Of a DNA stretch of 64,000 bases, positions 1 to 8,413 are shown one piece after another. Each line of letters begins with the position of its first letter. Positions within the stretch are counted from its first letter, which is position 1. The stretch spans positions 102,988-166,987 of the forward strand of contig CAZUWF010000003.1 of the NCBI GenBank assembly GCA_964624065.1, given 5' to 3'. Both the position numbers and the translations under genes were made by a program. The stretch is from UBA7960 sp964624065 (GTDB lineage: Bacteria > Bacteroidota > Bacteroidia > Bacteroidales > UBA7960). The notes under the pieces are model-generated. The model had not been told where the DNA came from. It saw only the letters and a list, made by a program, of their open reading frames with translations, and searched no databases.

Positions 1-1
1 G

Positions 2-1102
2 GAGGCCATATTCGAGGCCTTCAATGAGCCAGTTCGAATGAAGGTTTTTTCTTGGAAGGGAGAAATTGACACGATTATGTCGCCGATGGATTCGATATGG
101 TATTACAAGCACTTTCTCAACACCGGACTTATTTCAATCGAACCGCAAACCGGACACGTGAAGGCCTACGTAGGCGGAATTGACTACAAGCATTTTAAAT
201 ACGACCACGGAGCGGTTGCACGCAGGCAGGTGGGCTCTACCTTCAAGCCATTTGTTTATACCGTGGCAATGCGCGATGGCGAGTACGGACCACAATCTAT
301 GGCACCCAACGTACCCATTACCATCGAAAACACGGGAAGTCCGCCCTGGACACCAAAGAACAGCTCGGACTACAAAGAGGGGGAATTGGTTGCACTTAAC
401 GATGCCCTAGCCAATTCAATAAACAGGGTTACGGCTTACTTAATTAATAAGTTTCCTCCCCAAACAGTAATTAATCTTGTTAGGCGCTTGGGCATCACCT
501 CGCCAATTGACCCGGTTCCTTCCATTGCACTTGGTTCGGCCGACATTTCGGTTAAGGAAATGACAGCGGCATTTGCGGCATATGCCAACAAAGGTGTTTA
601 CATTGAACCCGTTTTCATCACGAGAATTGAGGACAGAAATGGGTTGCTAATTCAAACTTACGCTACAAAACAGGAAGAAGCAATGAGCGAATCAAATGCT
701 TTTGTAATGTTGGAGTGTATGAAGGCTGTGGTTGAAATGGGCACAGGTGGCAGAATACGTGGAAGGTACGGCCTGACCAATCCGATTGCTGGCAAAACCG
801 GCACCACTCAAAACAACTCCGATGGCTGGTTCATGGGCATTACTCCTAACCTGGCCACAGGCGTTTGGGTGGGCGGCGAAGACAGGGGCATTAGGTTTAG
901 GTCAACAGCCTTGGGTCAGGGTGCAAATATGGCCTTGCCGGTTTGGGCATTGTATATGAAACGAGTTTACAATGACGAAACAATTGGTCTTTTTAAGGGA
1001 GATTTCGAAAGACCCTCAAAATTCGAGTTTAAGCAAAATAGTTTTGAAGATGTTGGTTCCCAAAAAGAAATTACCAACGATTTTCGCGAAAACATCTTTT
1101 AG
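2..1102 (+). CDS. Class A penicillin-binding protein (PBP1A-like), C-terminal transpeptidase part; 5' end outside the window
   Basis: This is the transpeptidase half of a bifunctional murein glycosyltransferase/transpeptidase, which cross-links peptidoglycan in the periplasm. The reading frame is open to the window edge, so the gene starts upstream; the first internal ATG at 38 is not the real start. The serine nucleophile motif STFK is at bases 236-247, an SxN-like SIN motif follows, and the KTGT motif starts at base 794, so the active site is complete. The N-terminal membrane anchor and glycosyltransferase domain are missing because of the window boundary. The next gene (porZ) starts 13 bases after the stop, so the two may be co-transcribed. 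Confidence 0.93.
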   Translation, partial: EAIFEAFNEPVRMKVFSWKGEIDTIMSPMDSIWYYKHFLNTGLISIEPQTGHVKAYVGGIDYKHFKYDHGAVARRQVGSTFKPFVYTVAMRDGEYGPQSMAPNVPITIENTGSPPWTPKNSSDYKEGELVALNDALANSINRVTAYLINKFPPQTVINLVRRLGITSPIDPVPSIALGSADISVKEMTAAFAAYANKGVYIEPVFITRIEDRNGLLIQTYATKQEEAMSESNAFVMLECMKAVVEMGTGGRIRGRYGLTNPIAGKTGTTQNNSDGWFMGITPNLATGVWVGGEDRGIRFRSTALGQGANMALPVWALYMKRVYNDETIGLFKGDFERPSKFEFKQNSFEDVGSQKEITNDFRENIF

Positions 1103-1115
1103 AAAAATACCCCAA

Positions 1116-3485
1116 ATGAGTAATCAAAGCAAGGAGTCAGTTTTTATATTAGGCTTGCTTGTCCTTGCCAACATATTTTCCCTTCCAAATCAAGTGTTTT
1201 CTCAGGGTCTTGCGGTGGGGCAATGGAGGCATCATTTACCCTCAAGCCAAGTTGTTGCCGTAACCGAAACCCCAGCCAAAATCATAGGTGCAACACCATA
1301 CGGATTGGTAGTATTCAACAAGGAAGACAAAAGCCTTGAAAAGATCGACAAGGTTAAGGGGCTATCAGGTTTTGGCATTACGAGCATCGCCTACTCCCAG
1401 CAGCTTGACGCTGTTGTTTTGGGGTATTCCGATGGTGCCATTGACGTTGTGAAGGACGGTCAAGTTTCCAACATTGTGGACATTTCAATGTCGTCAATAA
1501 TTGGAAGCAAGAAAATTAATAAGATTACGATTCAGGGAACCAGGGCTTTTCTGGCCTGCGACTTTGGGATTGTAAACCTTGATTTGGAAAATAACCTAAT
1601 TCGCGATTCGTACTTCATCGGGCCTTTCGGGAGTTTTGTTGAGGTTCGGGAAGTCGCCTTTTCCGCCACACATATCTTTGCTGCCACCAACGCCGGTATG
1701 ATGTACGCACCAGTTCAGGATGTTAATCTGGCCGACTTCCAGGTTTGGCAAAAGGTGGTAGTTTCGGGAAACACGTCCGAAAAAGTGATGGCAGTTTCTC
1801 AATACGGCAATAATGTTTTGGCAGTTGTTAGGGTTGCCAACACTGACAGGTTGTTCTTCAGGCAAGCAGGGGGTTGGCAACCAGTGACCCTTGGGGCAAA
1901 CCCGTACAACTATCCAGAGATTTACAGGATTAGGGAAAGCAAGGGCAAGCTATTGGTTTCGACTGCTTGGTTGCTCGATGTCTTGAATTTTGACGGTGCA
2001 ACCCACCAATTCGTTAGGGAGGAGTACGTTCAGGTTTACCCAGGAGGAGAGGAGGTTCGTGCCTTGGATATGCTAATTGACAATAGCCAGCAACTGTGGA
2101 TTGCCGACAACAACGTTGGATTGGTTCGACGTGTCTCCTTGTCTTCTTACGAACGGATATTGTTGAATGGCCCAAGAACCAACAGGGCCTTTGGCTTGGC
2201 GTCAGGTGGCGGCAACCTTTGGGTTGCCCCCGGAGCTATTCTTTCTGACGGCAATAACACTTGGAATAGCGATGGGGTTTTCGTTTTTGGAAACGAATCG
2301 TGGAAAAATTTTCACCGCTCTGCATTTCCTTTGATGCAACCCTTGCTCGATATTATCAGAATCGCGGTTGACCCCACAAACCCCGAAAAGGTGTATGCCG
2401 CGGCGACTTCAGAAGGATTGCTTGAATTCAAAAACCAGCAGCCTCACACCGTTTGGGGTGAATCGAACAGCCCGCTTCAAAGGATTAATGGAATACCGGG
2501 TAAACCGCCCATCAGGTTGGGAGGATTGGCAGTGGACAATAGTGGAAACCTTTGGGTTACAAACTCCCACTCAACCAACCCTGTAGTTGTAAAGAAACCC
2601 AACGATCATTGGCTCGGTTTTGTGAGCAACGGGCTTGTAGTGCTCAACCAGATGGGTAAAATTGCCATTGACCGTAACGGGCAAAAGTGGGTTCTAATGC
2701 CCCGAAACGGCCTTTACGTAATGAAGGAAAACAATCTCAACAATGCCTCGGGATTTGCCGAGAGGAGGCTTAATACGGCACCGGGAAACGGTGGATTACC
2801 ATCCAATAACGTGTTTTCGATTGCAGTTGACCACGATGGTTACGTTTGGGTGGGCACCGATCAAGGGGTTGTGGTATTCTATTCTGCCGGGCGGGTTCTT
2901 TCTACTCAACCTGTTGATGCCACCCGTTTGATTGTTCAAGAGGGGAACTTTGCCGGGTATCTCCTGGAAAATGAAACGGTGAACACTATTGCCGTTGACG
3001 GATCGAACAAAAAGTGGTTTGGAACCACCAGGTCGGGCGCATTCCTGCAAACTTCGGATGGAAGGCGCAACATACTGCATTTTACAAAGGAAAACAGCCC
3101 TTTGCCATCAAACAACGTTCTTGATATTGCAATTAATGGAGAAACGGGCGAGGTGTTTTTTGCCACCGACCAAGGGTTGGTGTCCTTTAGGGGGTTTGCC
3201 ACCGAGGCTCCTCAGGTCCATACCGATGTGTACGCCTTCCCCAATCCCGTAAGACCAGGATATACCGGTTACATTTCGGTAAAAGGACTTGTAAGGAATT
3301 CTAGAATTAAAATTACCGACATTGCCGGAAATCTGGTTTACGAAACAATAGCCGAGGGTGGGCAGGCAATTTGGGACGGCAAGGATCTTTTCGGAAGAAG
3401 ACCGGCCACAGGGGTTTATCTTGTGTTTTCTTCAAATACCGACGGCAGTCAAACCGAGGTAACAAAGATATTTTTTGTAAACTAG
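1116..3485 (+). CDS. porZ: PorZ-type beta-propeller protein of the type IX secretion system
   Basis: The 789-residue protein has an N-terminal signal peptide (hydrophobic stretch about residues 9-30, ending near VFSQ). Two long regions of repeated propeller blades follow, with recurring motifs such as LWIADNNVG, LWVTNS, VWVGTDQG and KWFGTTRSG (two-component-regulator propeller type). A C-terminal sorting-like domain starts near YAFPNPVRPGYTG. Length, architecture and the position directly before recO match PorZ, the surface component that presents A-LPS to the T9SS sortase in Porphyromonas. The frame is open back to 972, but the ATG at 1116 is chosen because it places the signal peptide at the N-terminus. 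Its presence implies a working T9SS, in line with the T9SS-type cargo proteins elsewhere in the window. Confidence 0.85.
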   Translation: MSNQSKESVFILGLLVLANIFSLPNQVFSQGLAVGQWRHHLPSSQVVAVTETPAKIIGATPYGLVVFNKEDKSLEKIDKVKGLSGFGITSIAYSQQLDAVVLGYSDGAIDVVKDGQVSNIVDISMSSIIGSKKINKITIQGTRAFLACDFGIVNLDLENNLIRDSYFIGPFGSFVEVREVAFSATHIFAATNAGMMYAPVQDVNLADFQVWQKVVVSGNTSEKVMAVSQYGNNVLAVVRVANTDRLFFRQAGGWQPVTLGANPYNYPEIYRIRESKGKLLVSTAWLLDVLNFDGATHQFVREEYVQVYPGGEEVRALDMLIDNSQQLWIADNNVGLVRRVSLSSYERILLNGPRTNRAFGLASGGGNLWVAPGAILSDGNNTWNSDGVFVFGNESWKNFHRSAFPLMQPLLDIIRIAVDPTNPEKVYAAATSEGLLEFKNQQPHTVWGESNSPLQRINGIPGKPPIRLGGLAVDNSGNLWVTNSHSTNPVVVKKPNDHWLGFVSNGLVVLNQMGKIAIDRNGQKWVLMPRNGLYVMKENNLNNASGFAERRLNTAPGNGGLPSNNVFSIAVDHDGYVWVGTDQGVVVFYSAGRVLSTQPVDATRLIVQEGNFAGYLLENETVNTIAVDGSNKKWFGTTRSGAFLQTSDGRRNILHFTKENSPLPSNNVLDIAINGETGEVFFATDQGLVSFRGFATEAPQVHTDVYAFPNPVRPGYTGYISVKGLVRNSRIKITDIAGNLVYETIAEGGQAIWDGKDLFGRRPATGVYLVFSSNTDGSQTEVTKIFFVN

Positions 3486-3602
3486 GGTCCGAATTGCAAA
3501 TTTCCAATTTTTCACAAATAAACTCAGATACGCCATAATTTGAAAGGTATTCACCAATCTTCCAAATTGCGATTCACTTATTACAACTTTCAATCCGAAA
3601 TA

Positions 3603-4328
3603 ATGCTAAGTAAATCAGAAGGTTTGGTGCTGCGCTACCTAAACTATTCCGAAACTTCGATCATTGCCATTGTACTCACTCGCGAGTCAGGTTTGCTGTC
3701 GTTTTATGTTAAGGGTGCCAAGAAATCGCGTGCCAAATTTCGTCTCGCCATATTCGAACCTCTAACCATAGTAGAATTGGTTTACTACAAAAAGGAATCC
3801 ACTAATTTGCATTTTATCAAAGAATTGACCTGCAAGGAACCTTACAAGGGCATCCCTTCAAATTTAGCCAAAACCGCAGTTTCCCTATTCTTGGCCGAAA
3901 TACTTCTTGCCGCCTTAAAACAATCGGAGTCAACACCAATAATGTACGACTACATAAGGAACGCCCTATGTTTCCTTGACAAAACCGAGGAAGGGGTGGC
4001 AAACTTTCATCTGGTGTTTTTAATGCAACTTACAAGGCACCTTGGTTTTTTCCCGCACAACAACTTTGACGCGAAAAACTGCTACTTTTCTATCAAAGAG
4101 GGTTGTTACATTCCATGTAAGCAAGACAGTCAGCCGTGTCTTGACAAGGAGAGTAGCGAAGTCTTCTGGAAGGTTTGTATGGCCGGACTTGAAGATGCGA
4201 ATCATCTTGAAATTGACCCTGCCACCAGAAAACTATTCGTTGAAAAAATTGTAGAATTCTACGGCTTCCACCTTCAAGGAATGAAAGAGATAAAATCCCA
4301 CAAAGTTTTGGAGGAAGTTTTGAGATGA
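3603..4328 (+). CDS. recO: DNA repair protein RecO
   Basis: RecO anneals single-stranded DNA and loads RecA together with RecR in the RecF pathway. The 241-residue product begins MLSKSEGLVLRYLNYSETS, a typical RecO N-terminal OB-fold with the later FYVKGAKK segment. An alpha-helical domain and a cysteine-bearing segment (NCYFSIKEGCYIPC) follow, as in many RecO proteins. The frame is open 21 codons further upstream (to 3540), but homology-like sequence begins at 3603. It lies 117 bases after porZ and converges with the nitroreductase gene 28 bases downstream. Confidence 0.92.
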   Translation: MLSKSEGLVLRYLNYSETSIIAIVLTRESGLLSFYVKGAKKSRAKFRLAIFEPLTIVELVYYKKESTNLHFIKELTCKEPYKGIPSNLAKTAVSLFLAEILLAALKQSESTPIMYDYIRNALCFLDKTEEGVANFHLVFLMQLTRHLGFFPHNNFDAKNCYFSIKEGCYIPCKQDSQPCLDKESSEVFWKVCMAGLEDANHLEIDPATRKLFVEKIVEFYGFHLQGMKEIKSHKVLEEVLR

Positions 4329-4356
4329 TTGTTAGGCTGCAGCTTCCAGCCCTTGA

Positions 4357-4953
4357 CTATATTGCCGCCGAAGTTTTACCGAAGACTCCAGAAAAAACCA
4401 CATCAGAAAGGGCCTTGCGGCTTCTATCGCCTTTTTCGAGGTCGTAAAGGGGTTTCGGGAGTTTATCGGCAACGTCTTGGTATCCCAGTGCAGAAACGCT
4501 CAACGGGTAGTAATTTTCTGGCAAGCTGAACACCTCAATGATTTTGCCCGGATCGAACCCACCCATTTGATGCATTACCAACCCATCGGTGTAGGCCTGA
4601 ATTGTAAGGTATGCAACCGCCTGGCCCACGTCGTATTGCCACGAGAGGTTCGCATCCCCGCTCGCCTCACGCGCGGTGGCTCCAACTGCAACAACCAGAA
4701 CAGGGGCGTTAACTGCCCACATTTGGTTGAATTCAACCAGTGAATCATAAATCTTTTGCCAAGTTTCATCGCCTTTTAATCCAACGATGAACCTCCATGG
4801 TTGTTCGTTGTACGCACTTGGTGACCAACGGGCCGCCTCAAAAAAATGTTGGATCTTTTCTTTTTCAACTGACTTGTCCAAAAAAGACCTTGGGCTCCAC
4901 CTGTTTTTAATTATTGTGTTTATTTTCAAGTTAGTTATTGCTTTCTTTTCCAT
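4357..4953 (-). CDS. Nitroreductase family protein (FMN-dependent oxidoreductase)
   Basis: The 198-residue protein has the usual size and landmarks of small FMN-dependent nitroreductases: an N-terminal RWSPRSF segment (phosphate/FMN binding), the AARWSPSAYNEQPWRF motif, and a later SVSALGYQD segment for FMN contact. Such enzymes reduce nitro groups, quinones or related compounds with NAD(P)H; the physiological substrate cannot be told from sequence. It is a single gene on the minus strand, convergent with recO and separated from the sulfur operon by that operon's terminator. Confidence 0.88.
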   Translation of the reverse strand: MEKKAITNLKINTIIKNRWSPRSFLDKSVEKEKIQHFFEAARWSPSAYNEQPWRFIVGLKGDETWQKIYDSLVEFNQMWAVNAPVLVVAVGATAREASGDANLSWQYDVGQAVAYLTIQAYTDGLVMHQMGGFDPGKIIEVFSLPENYYPLSVSALGYQDVADKLPKPLYDLEKGDRSRKALSDVVFSGVFGKTSAAI

Positions 4954-5082
4954 TTTGAAATCAAAATTAGTTTATCCCTTAAACAAGGATTGCGTTGCAA
5001 TGTTCAGCCTTTAATTTGTTTCGTTACACAAAATATCTCTTTCAATTGTATTCAAATTACCTAGGCGATCAGGTATTCCTAC

Positions 5083-5116
5083 CAAAAAAAAGAAACCTGC
5101 TTGTTGGCAGGTTTCT
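5083..5116 (-). terminator. Intrinsic terminator of the sulfur operon
   Basis: A perfect 10-bp inverted repeat (AGAAACCTGC at 5091-5100 and GCAGGTTTCT at 5107-5116) encloses a 6-base loop. Read on the minus strand it is followed directly by a run of eight T (bases 5084-5091). It lies 22 bases after the stop codon of the last gene of the cluster (5139) and defines its 3' end. Confidence 0.9.
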
Positions 5117-5138
5117 GGCTGTATAACATATTAGCCAC

Positions 5139-6188
5139 CTATGTTGTAGTTTTCAATTTTTCGAAATACATTGCAAAGGACCTATACAAGAAGTGCGTCC
5201 ATTTGCCGAAAGGGACTATAATTAGAGCCCACTGAACAAGTACCGTCAAATGAAAAAGGTATAGCCAAATATTGGTTTCAATAAGGTTTAAATCAATCAT
5301 GGTTCTGACCAAGAAAGCCGAGAAAGCCATCATAAGCAACCAAATAACGAAAAACCAATCTGATGGCTGCGAGAACTTGCTCTGCTCCTTGTTTTTCTTT
5401 ATGCGGTCTTTGACAAAAACGGCGGTGAGGCCGAAAAGAGTAATGCTCATAACGTACCCCAAAAGAACAACAAAGGTATTTGTAGTTCTGAACCAATCTA
5501 GTGCTACCGTAGTAAGCAGTAGTCCAAGATAACCCAGCACTATAATCAAGTGCATGAGCCACCGCGAATAGCTATCGTTGCACTTTAGGGTTCTTTTTTG
5601 GGTAAACATATGCTCGATCAAGTCTTTGAAACCCAGAATATAGTTCGACAACTTGATTTTTATGCCAGGTTTAAGTATGATAAAGTACCACATACGAGCT
5701 AGGTTGGGGATGAATATTAGAGTAAAAACACCAATTATCGCCCACATTTCAAATTTATGTCCTGCGCCTATAATTGCATCAGGGTCAAAGTTTTTTGACG
5801 AAGCAAAGAAAACAACCCCAATTGCAACCAGCAAGAAAGCCACGATTGTAAGGGGAAGTGATTTGTATAGGAGGCCAGAAAGCCCGGTCCAGTCGTATTT
5901 TGCAGTTAGCCAGCGGCGTATTGCCATCATCAATTCTCCCGGATTGGCCTCCCTGGGGCAATTGGATGCGCAATCGCCGCAGTAATAGCAGAGCCAGGGA
6001 TCAAGCGATGATTTTAACTGATTTTCCAGACCCAAAACAGAGTATCTGACAAGAGAGCGAGGGTATGCGTGGTTTTTATCTGTAAGAGAACAAATGGCAG
6101 TGCAGTTACCGCAATTATAACAAGCATTGAAATCATTGGCGCCAAACTTTCTTAATTCTTCGCCAAAATATGGGTTAACTATTGACAT
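5139..6188 (-). CDS. qmoC: QmoC-like membrane subunit: 2x[4Fe-4S] ferredoxin plus cytochrome b-type membrane domain
   Basis: The 349-residue protein fuses an HdrC-type double [4Fe-4S] domain (C23/C26/C29/C33 and C67/C70/C73/C77) to about six membrane helices (near residues 110-130, 148-172, 209-231, 238-260, 277-297 and 307-329). Histidines H213, H313 and H332 are candidate haem b ligands. This is the architecture of QmoC, the membrane subunit of the quinone-interacting oxidoreductase of sulfate reducers, and of DsrMK/HdrDE-like proteins. The expected role is electron exchange between the menaquinone pool and the soluble HdrA-like subunits encoded just upstream, only 4 bases away. Whether electrons flow to or from quinone is not visible. 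It is the last gene of the operon. Confidence 0.83.
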   Translation of the reverse strand: MSIVNPYFGEELRKFGANDFNACYNCGNCTAICSLTDKNHAYPRSLVRYSVLGLENQLKSSLDPWLCYYCGDCASNCPREANPGELMMAIRRWLTAKYDWTGLSGLLYKSLPLTIVAFLLVAIGVVFFASSKNFDPDAIIGAGHKFEMWAIIGVFTLIFIPNLARMWYFIILKPGIKIKLSNYILGFKDLIEHMFTQKRTLKCNDSYSRWLMHLIIVLGYLGLLLTTVALDWFRTTNTFVVLLGYVMSITLFGLTAVFVKDRIKKNKEQSKFSQPSDWFFVIWLLMMAFSAFLVRTMIDLNLIETNIWLYLFHLTVLVQWALIIVPFGKWTHFLYRSFAMYFEKLKTTT

Positions 6189-6192
6189 GGCT

Positions 6193-8391
6193 CTATTTTT
6201 TCATTTTGTAGGTGTAGTACTCTTCGTCTTCGTCCATTCCATCGGGCACAACAAGGCTGTACTTGTTCATCGTCATTAGGTGGTACATAACCGTTTGCTT
6301 GTCTATGCCAGTATTTTCTGCAATCTCTGATACCGTTTTGCTCGAACCATTGATTGCTCCTGAAATGGCTTTCCAAACCTGCGGGTATTCCTTCATGCTC
6401 AAGGCCTCTTCTATCAATCCATCTTCTGCAGATTTCTGGGTTTCTGATAATTCAACCATACCTGCAAAGCCGTCAATCATTCCTTCTATTTCCTTGTTGG
6501 TGTATTGAATGATTTCTATTGCATCTTCGGGGCAGACGGGGGCACAAATGCCGCACCCAGAACAGGTTGCCTTGTTTACCGTTGCAATTTCCTTGTCGTT
6601 TACAAGGGTTCTCTTCAACGAGTCGTAGTCGCACACCTCGGCACACTTGCCGCACCAGGCACATTTGTCTGAATTAATTCTTGCTATAACCGGAGGGATT
6701 GAAATGGTTCCGGTTTTAATCAAGGAACTTATCTTGGAAGCCGCCGCCAATGAAGATTGGACCGATTCGGTAATGTTGCGGGGCCCTTGGCACGAACCGC
6801 CAATAAACACACCTTTTATTACCGTTTCCACCGGTTTTAGTTTCGGGTGTATTTCGTTGAAGAACTTGTCGTTGCCAATTGGAATCTTGAAAATTTCCGA
6901 TATTTCTTGGCTGTCTTGCCGTGCAACCATCCCTGTTACCAAAACTACCAAGTCGGCTTCAAGCTCAATCTCCATTTTTGAGGTAAGGTAATCCTTTACT
7001 TTTATTGAAATGGAATTGCCTTTTGATACGAGTTTCGGAGGTTCTTTTTCTTCGAATTTTATGAAAATATCGCCTTGCGAAGAGGCCTTTTGGTATAGAA
7101 GTTCTTGTTTTCCGTAAGTTCTTACATCCCTGAAAAGGTGGAAGGATTTCAATCCCGGAAATTTTTCGATCGAAATTAAGGACGAATGGATTGCAGCCGA
7201 GCAGCAATAACGCGAACAATGCTTGTTTTCGCCATTGGTTTGCCTGTTGCCAACACAATATATGTAAGCCACCCTTTTTATTTCCCTGTTTTTATATTTT
7301 AGCGAAACCTCGCTAACTTCGAGCAACCGCCGGTAGTGGGGAAGTGTGATCACATTGTCTAGTTCCTCATACCCGAATTCGCCTTTGGCAGGAAGGTAGC
7401 TGTCAAAACCGGTAGTTACCAAAACTGTACCTGCAATCAGGCTGAGATGTTCTACCCTTTGGTGAATGTTAATGCAATTGGAATACTTGTCGAGGTATTC
7501 TTTTTCGTCCTTCAAAGCCTCGGCGTCAACCACGGGAATATCGGGCAGGGCCTCCGAATAGTTCTTGTAAATTGCCTTGCGGGTAGTTAATCCGAAATTG
7601 AAAGGGTCGGGTAGGTTTACCGGACAATCCTCAATGGCTTGGTTTATGTCGCAGCCATCCTTGTGCCAGGTAACGTACCTTGGCCTAATACTAATGTTGA
7701 CGTTGAAAGAACCAAGGCTTCCGGTAACCTTTTCGATTTTTGCACCGGTAAAAAGGCTAATGTTCTTCTCGGCCTTCATTTCGTCGTAAAGGCGTTTTAT
7801 TACTTCCTTCCCTTGTTGGTCACCCATAAAAAGCTTTCCAACCTGTGCAACCGGACCCCCAACAAAGTGGTCTTGCTCTATTACGTAAACCTCGTTGCCA
7901 AGGCGAGCCAGCGATACGGCAGCACGCATTCCGGCAACACCAGCGCCTACTACAAGTACGGATTTCTTGGCAGGAACCTCAATGTTTTCTAACGATTCCG
8001 AATGAGACACCCTGTTTATTCCGGCCCGGATGAGCCCCACTGCCTTTGTGCTGGCATCCATTGGCCTGTCGGAATGGGGCCACGAACATTGCTCCCTAAT
8101 ATTTACCTGAACGTAGTTGGAGGGATTCAGACCCGCCCTTTCGGCCACGTTTCTAAATGTATGGAGGTGCAGCTTGGGAGAGCAAGAGGCCACCACTATT
8201 CCATCAAGTTTTTTTTCCTTAATGTCGTTTATCATTATGTTTTGGCTTGAATCGGCGCAAGCAAACATAATATCTGTTGATACTTCAACTCCTTGATGAT
8301 CTTTCAACAACCTTCCAATTTCCTCCACCCTAACGTAGTCGGATATGTTTCCCCCGCAATGGCAAATGTAAACTCCAATTTTTTCTTTCAT
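6193..8391 (-). CDS. HdrA/Qmo-like FAD and iron-sulfur protein with C-terminal winged-helix domain
   Basis: The 732-residue protein is an HdrA-family flavoprotein. It shows an N-terminal CHCGGNI motif (C10, C12), an FAD-binding GAGVAG at about 149-154, an HdrA-type cluster motif HCSRYCC in the middle, and two ferredoxin motifs, CAWCGKCAEVC (about 577-587) and CSGCGICAPVC (about 610-620). Residues 667-732 look like a small winged-helix DNA-binding-type domain with a helix-turn-helix core (TVSEIAENTGIDKQTVMYHL). That tail is not part of classical HdrA, QmoA or QmoB. In Qmo complexes two HdrA paralogues pass electrons to QmoC; here this protein and the 921-residue neighbour fill those roles. The winged helix may be a protein-protein module or a redox-linked regulator; I cannot decide. 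Confidence 0.85.
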   Translation of the reverse strand: MKEKIGVYICHCGGNISDYVRVEEIGRLLKDHQGVEVSTDIMFACADSSQNIMINDIKEKKLDGIVVASCSPKLHLHTFRNVAERAGLNPSNYVQVNIREQCSWPHSDRPMDASTKAVGLIRAGINRVSHSESLENIEVPAKKSVLVVGAGVAGMRAAVSLARLGNEVYVIEQDHFVGGPVAQVGKLFMGDQQGKEVIKRLYDEMKAEKNISLFTGAKIEKVTGSLGSFNVNISIRPRYVTWHKDGCDINQAIEDCPVNLPDPFNFGLTTRKAIYKNYSEALPDIPVVDAEALKDEKEYLDKYSNCINIHQRVEHLSLIAGTVLVTTGFDSYLPAKGEFGYEELDNVITLPHYRRLLEVSEVSLKYKNREIKRVAYIYCVGNRQTNGENKHCSRYCCSAAIHSSLISIEKFPGLKSFHLFRDVRTYGKQELLYQKASSQGDIFIKFEEKEPPKLVSKGNSISIKVKDYLTSKMEIELEADLVVLVTGMVARQDSQEISEIFKIPIGNDKFFNEIHPKLKPVETVIKGVFIGGSCQGPRNITESVQSSLAAASKISSLIKTGTISIPPVIARINSDKCAWCGKCAEVCDYDSLKRTLVNDKEIATVNKATCSGCGICAPVCPEDAIEIIQYTNKEIEGMIDGFAGMVELSETQKSAEDGLIEEALSMKEYPQVWKAISGAINGSSKTVSEIAENTGIDKQTVMYHLMTMNKYSLVVPDGMDEDEEYYTYKMKK

Positions 8392-8413
8392 GATAATTCT
8401 TATGTTCGTTGGA

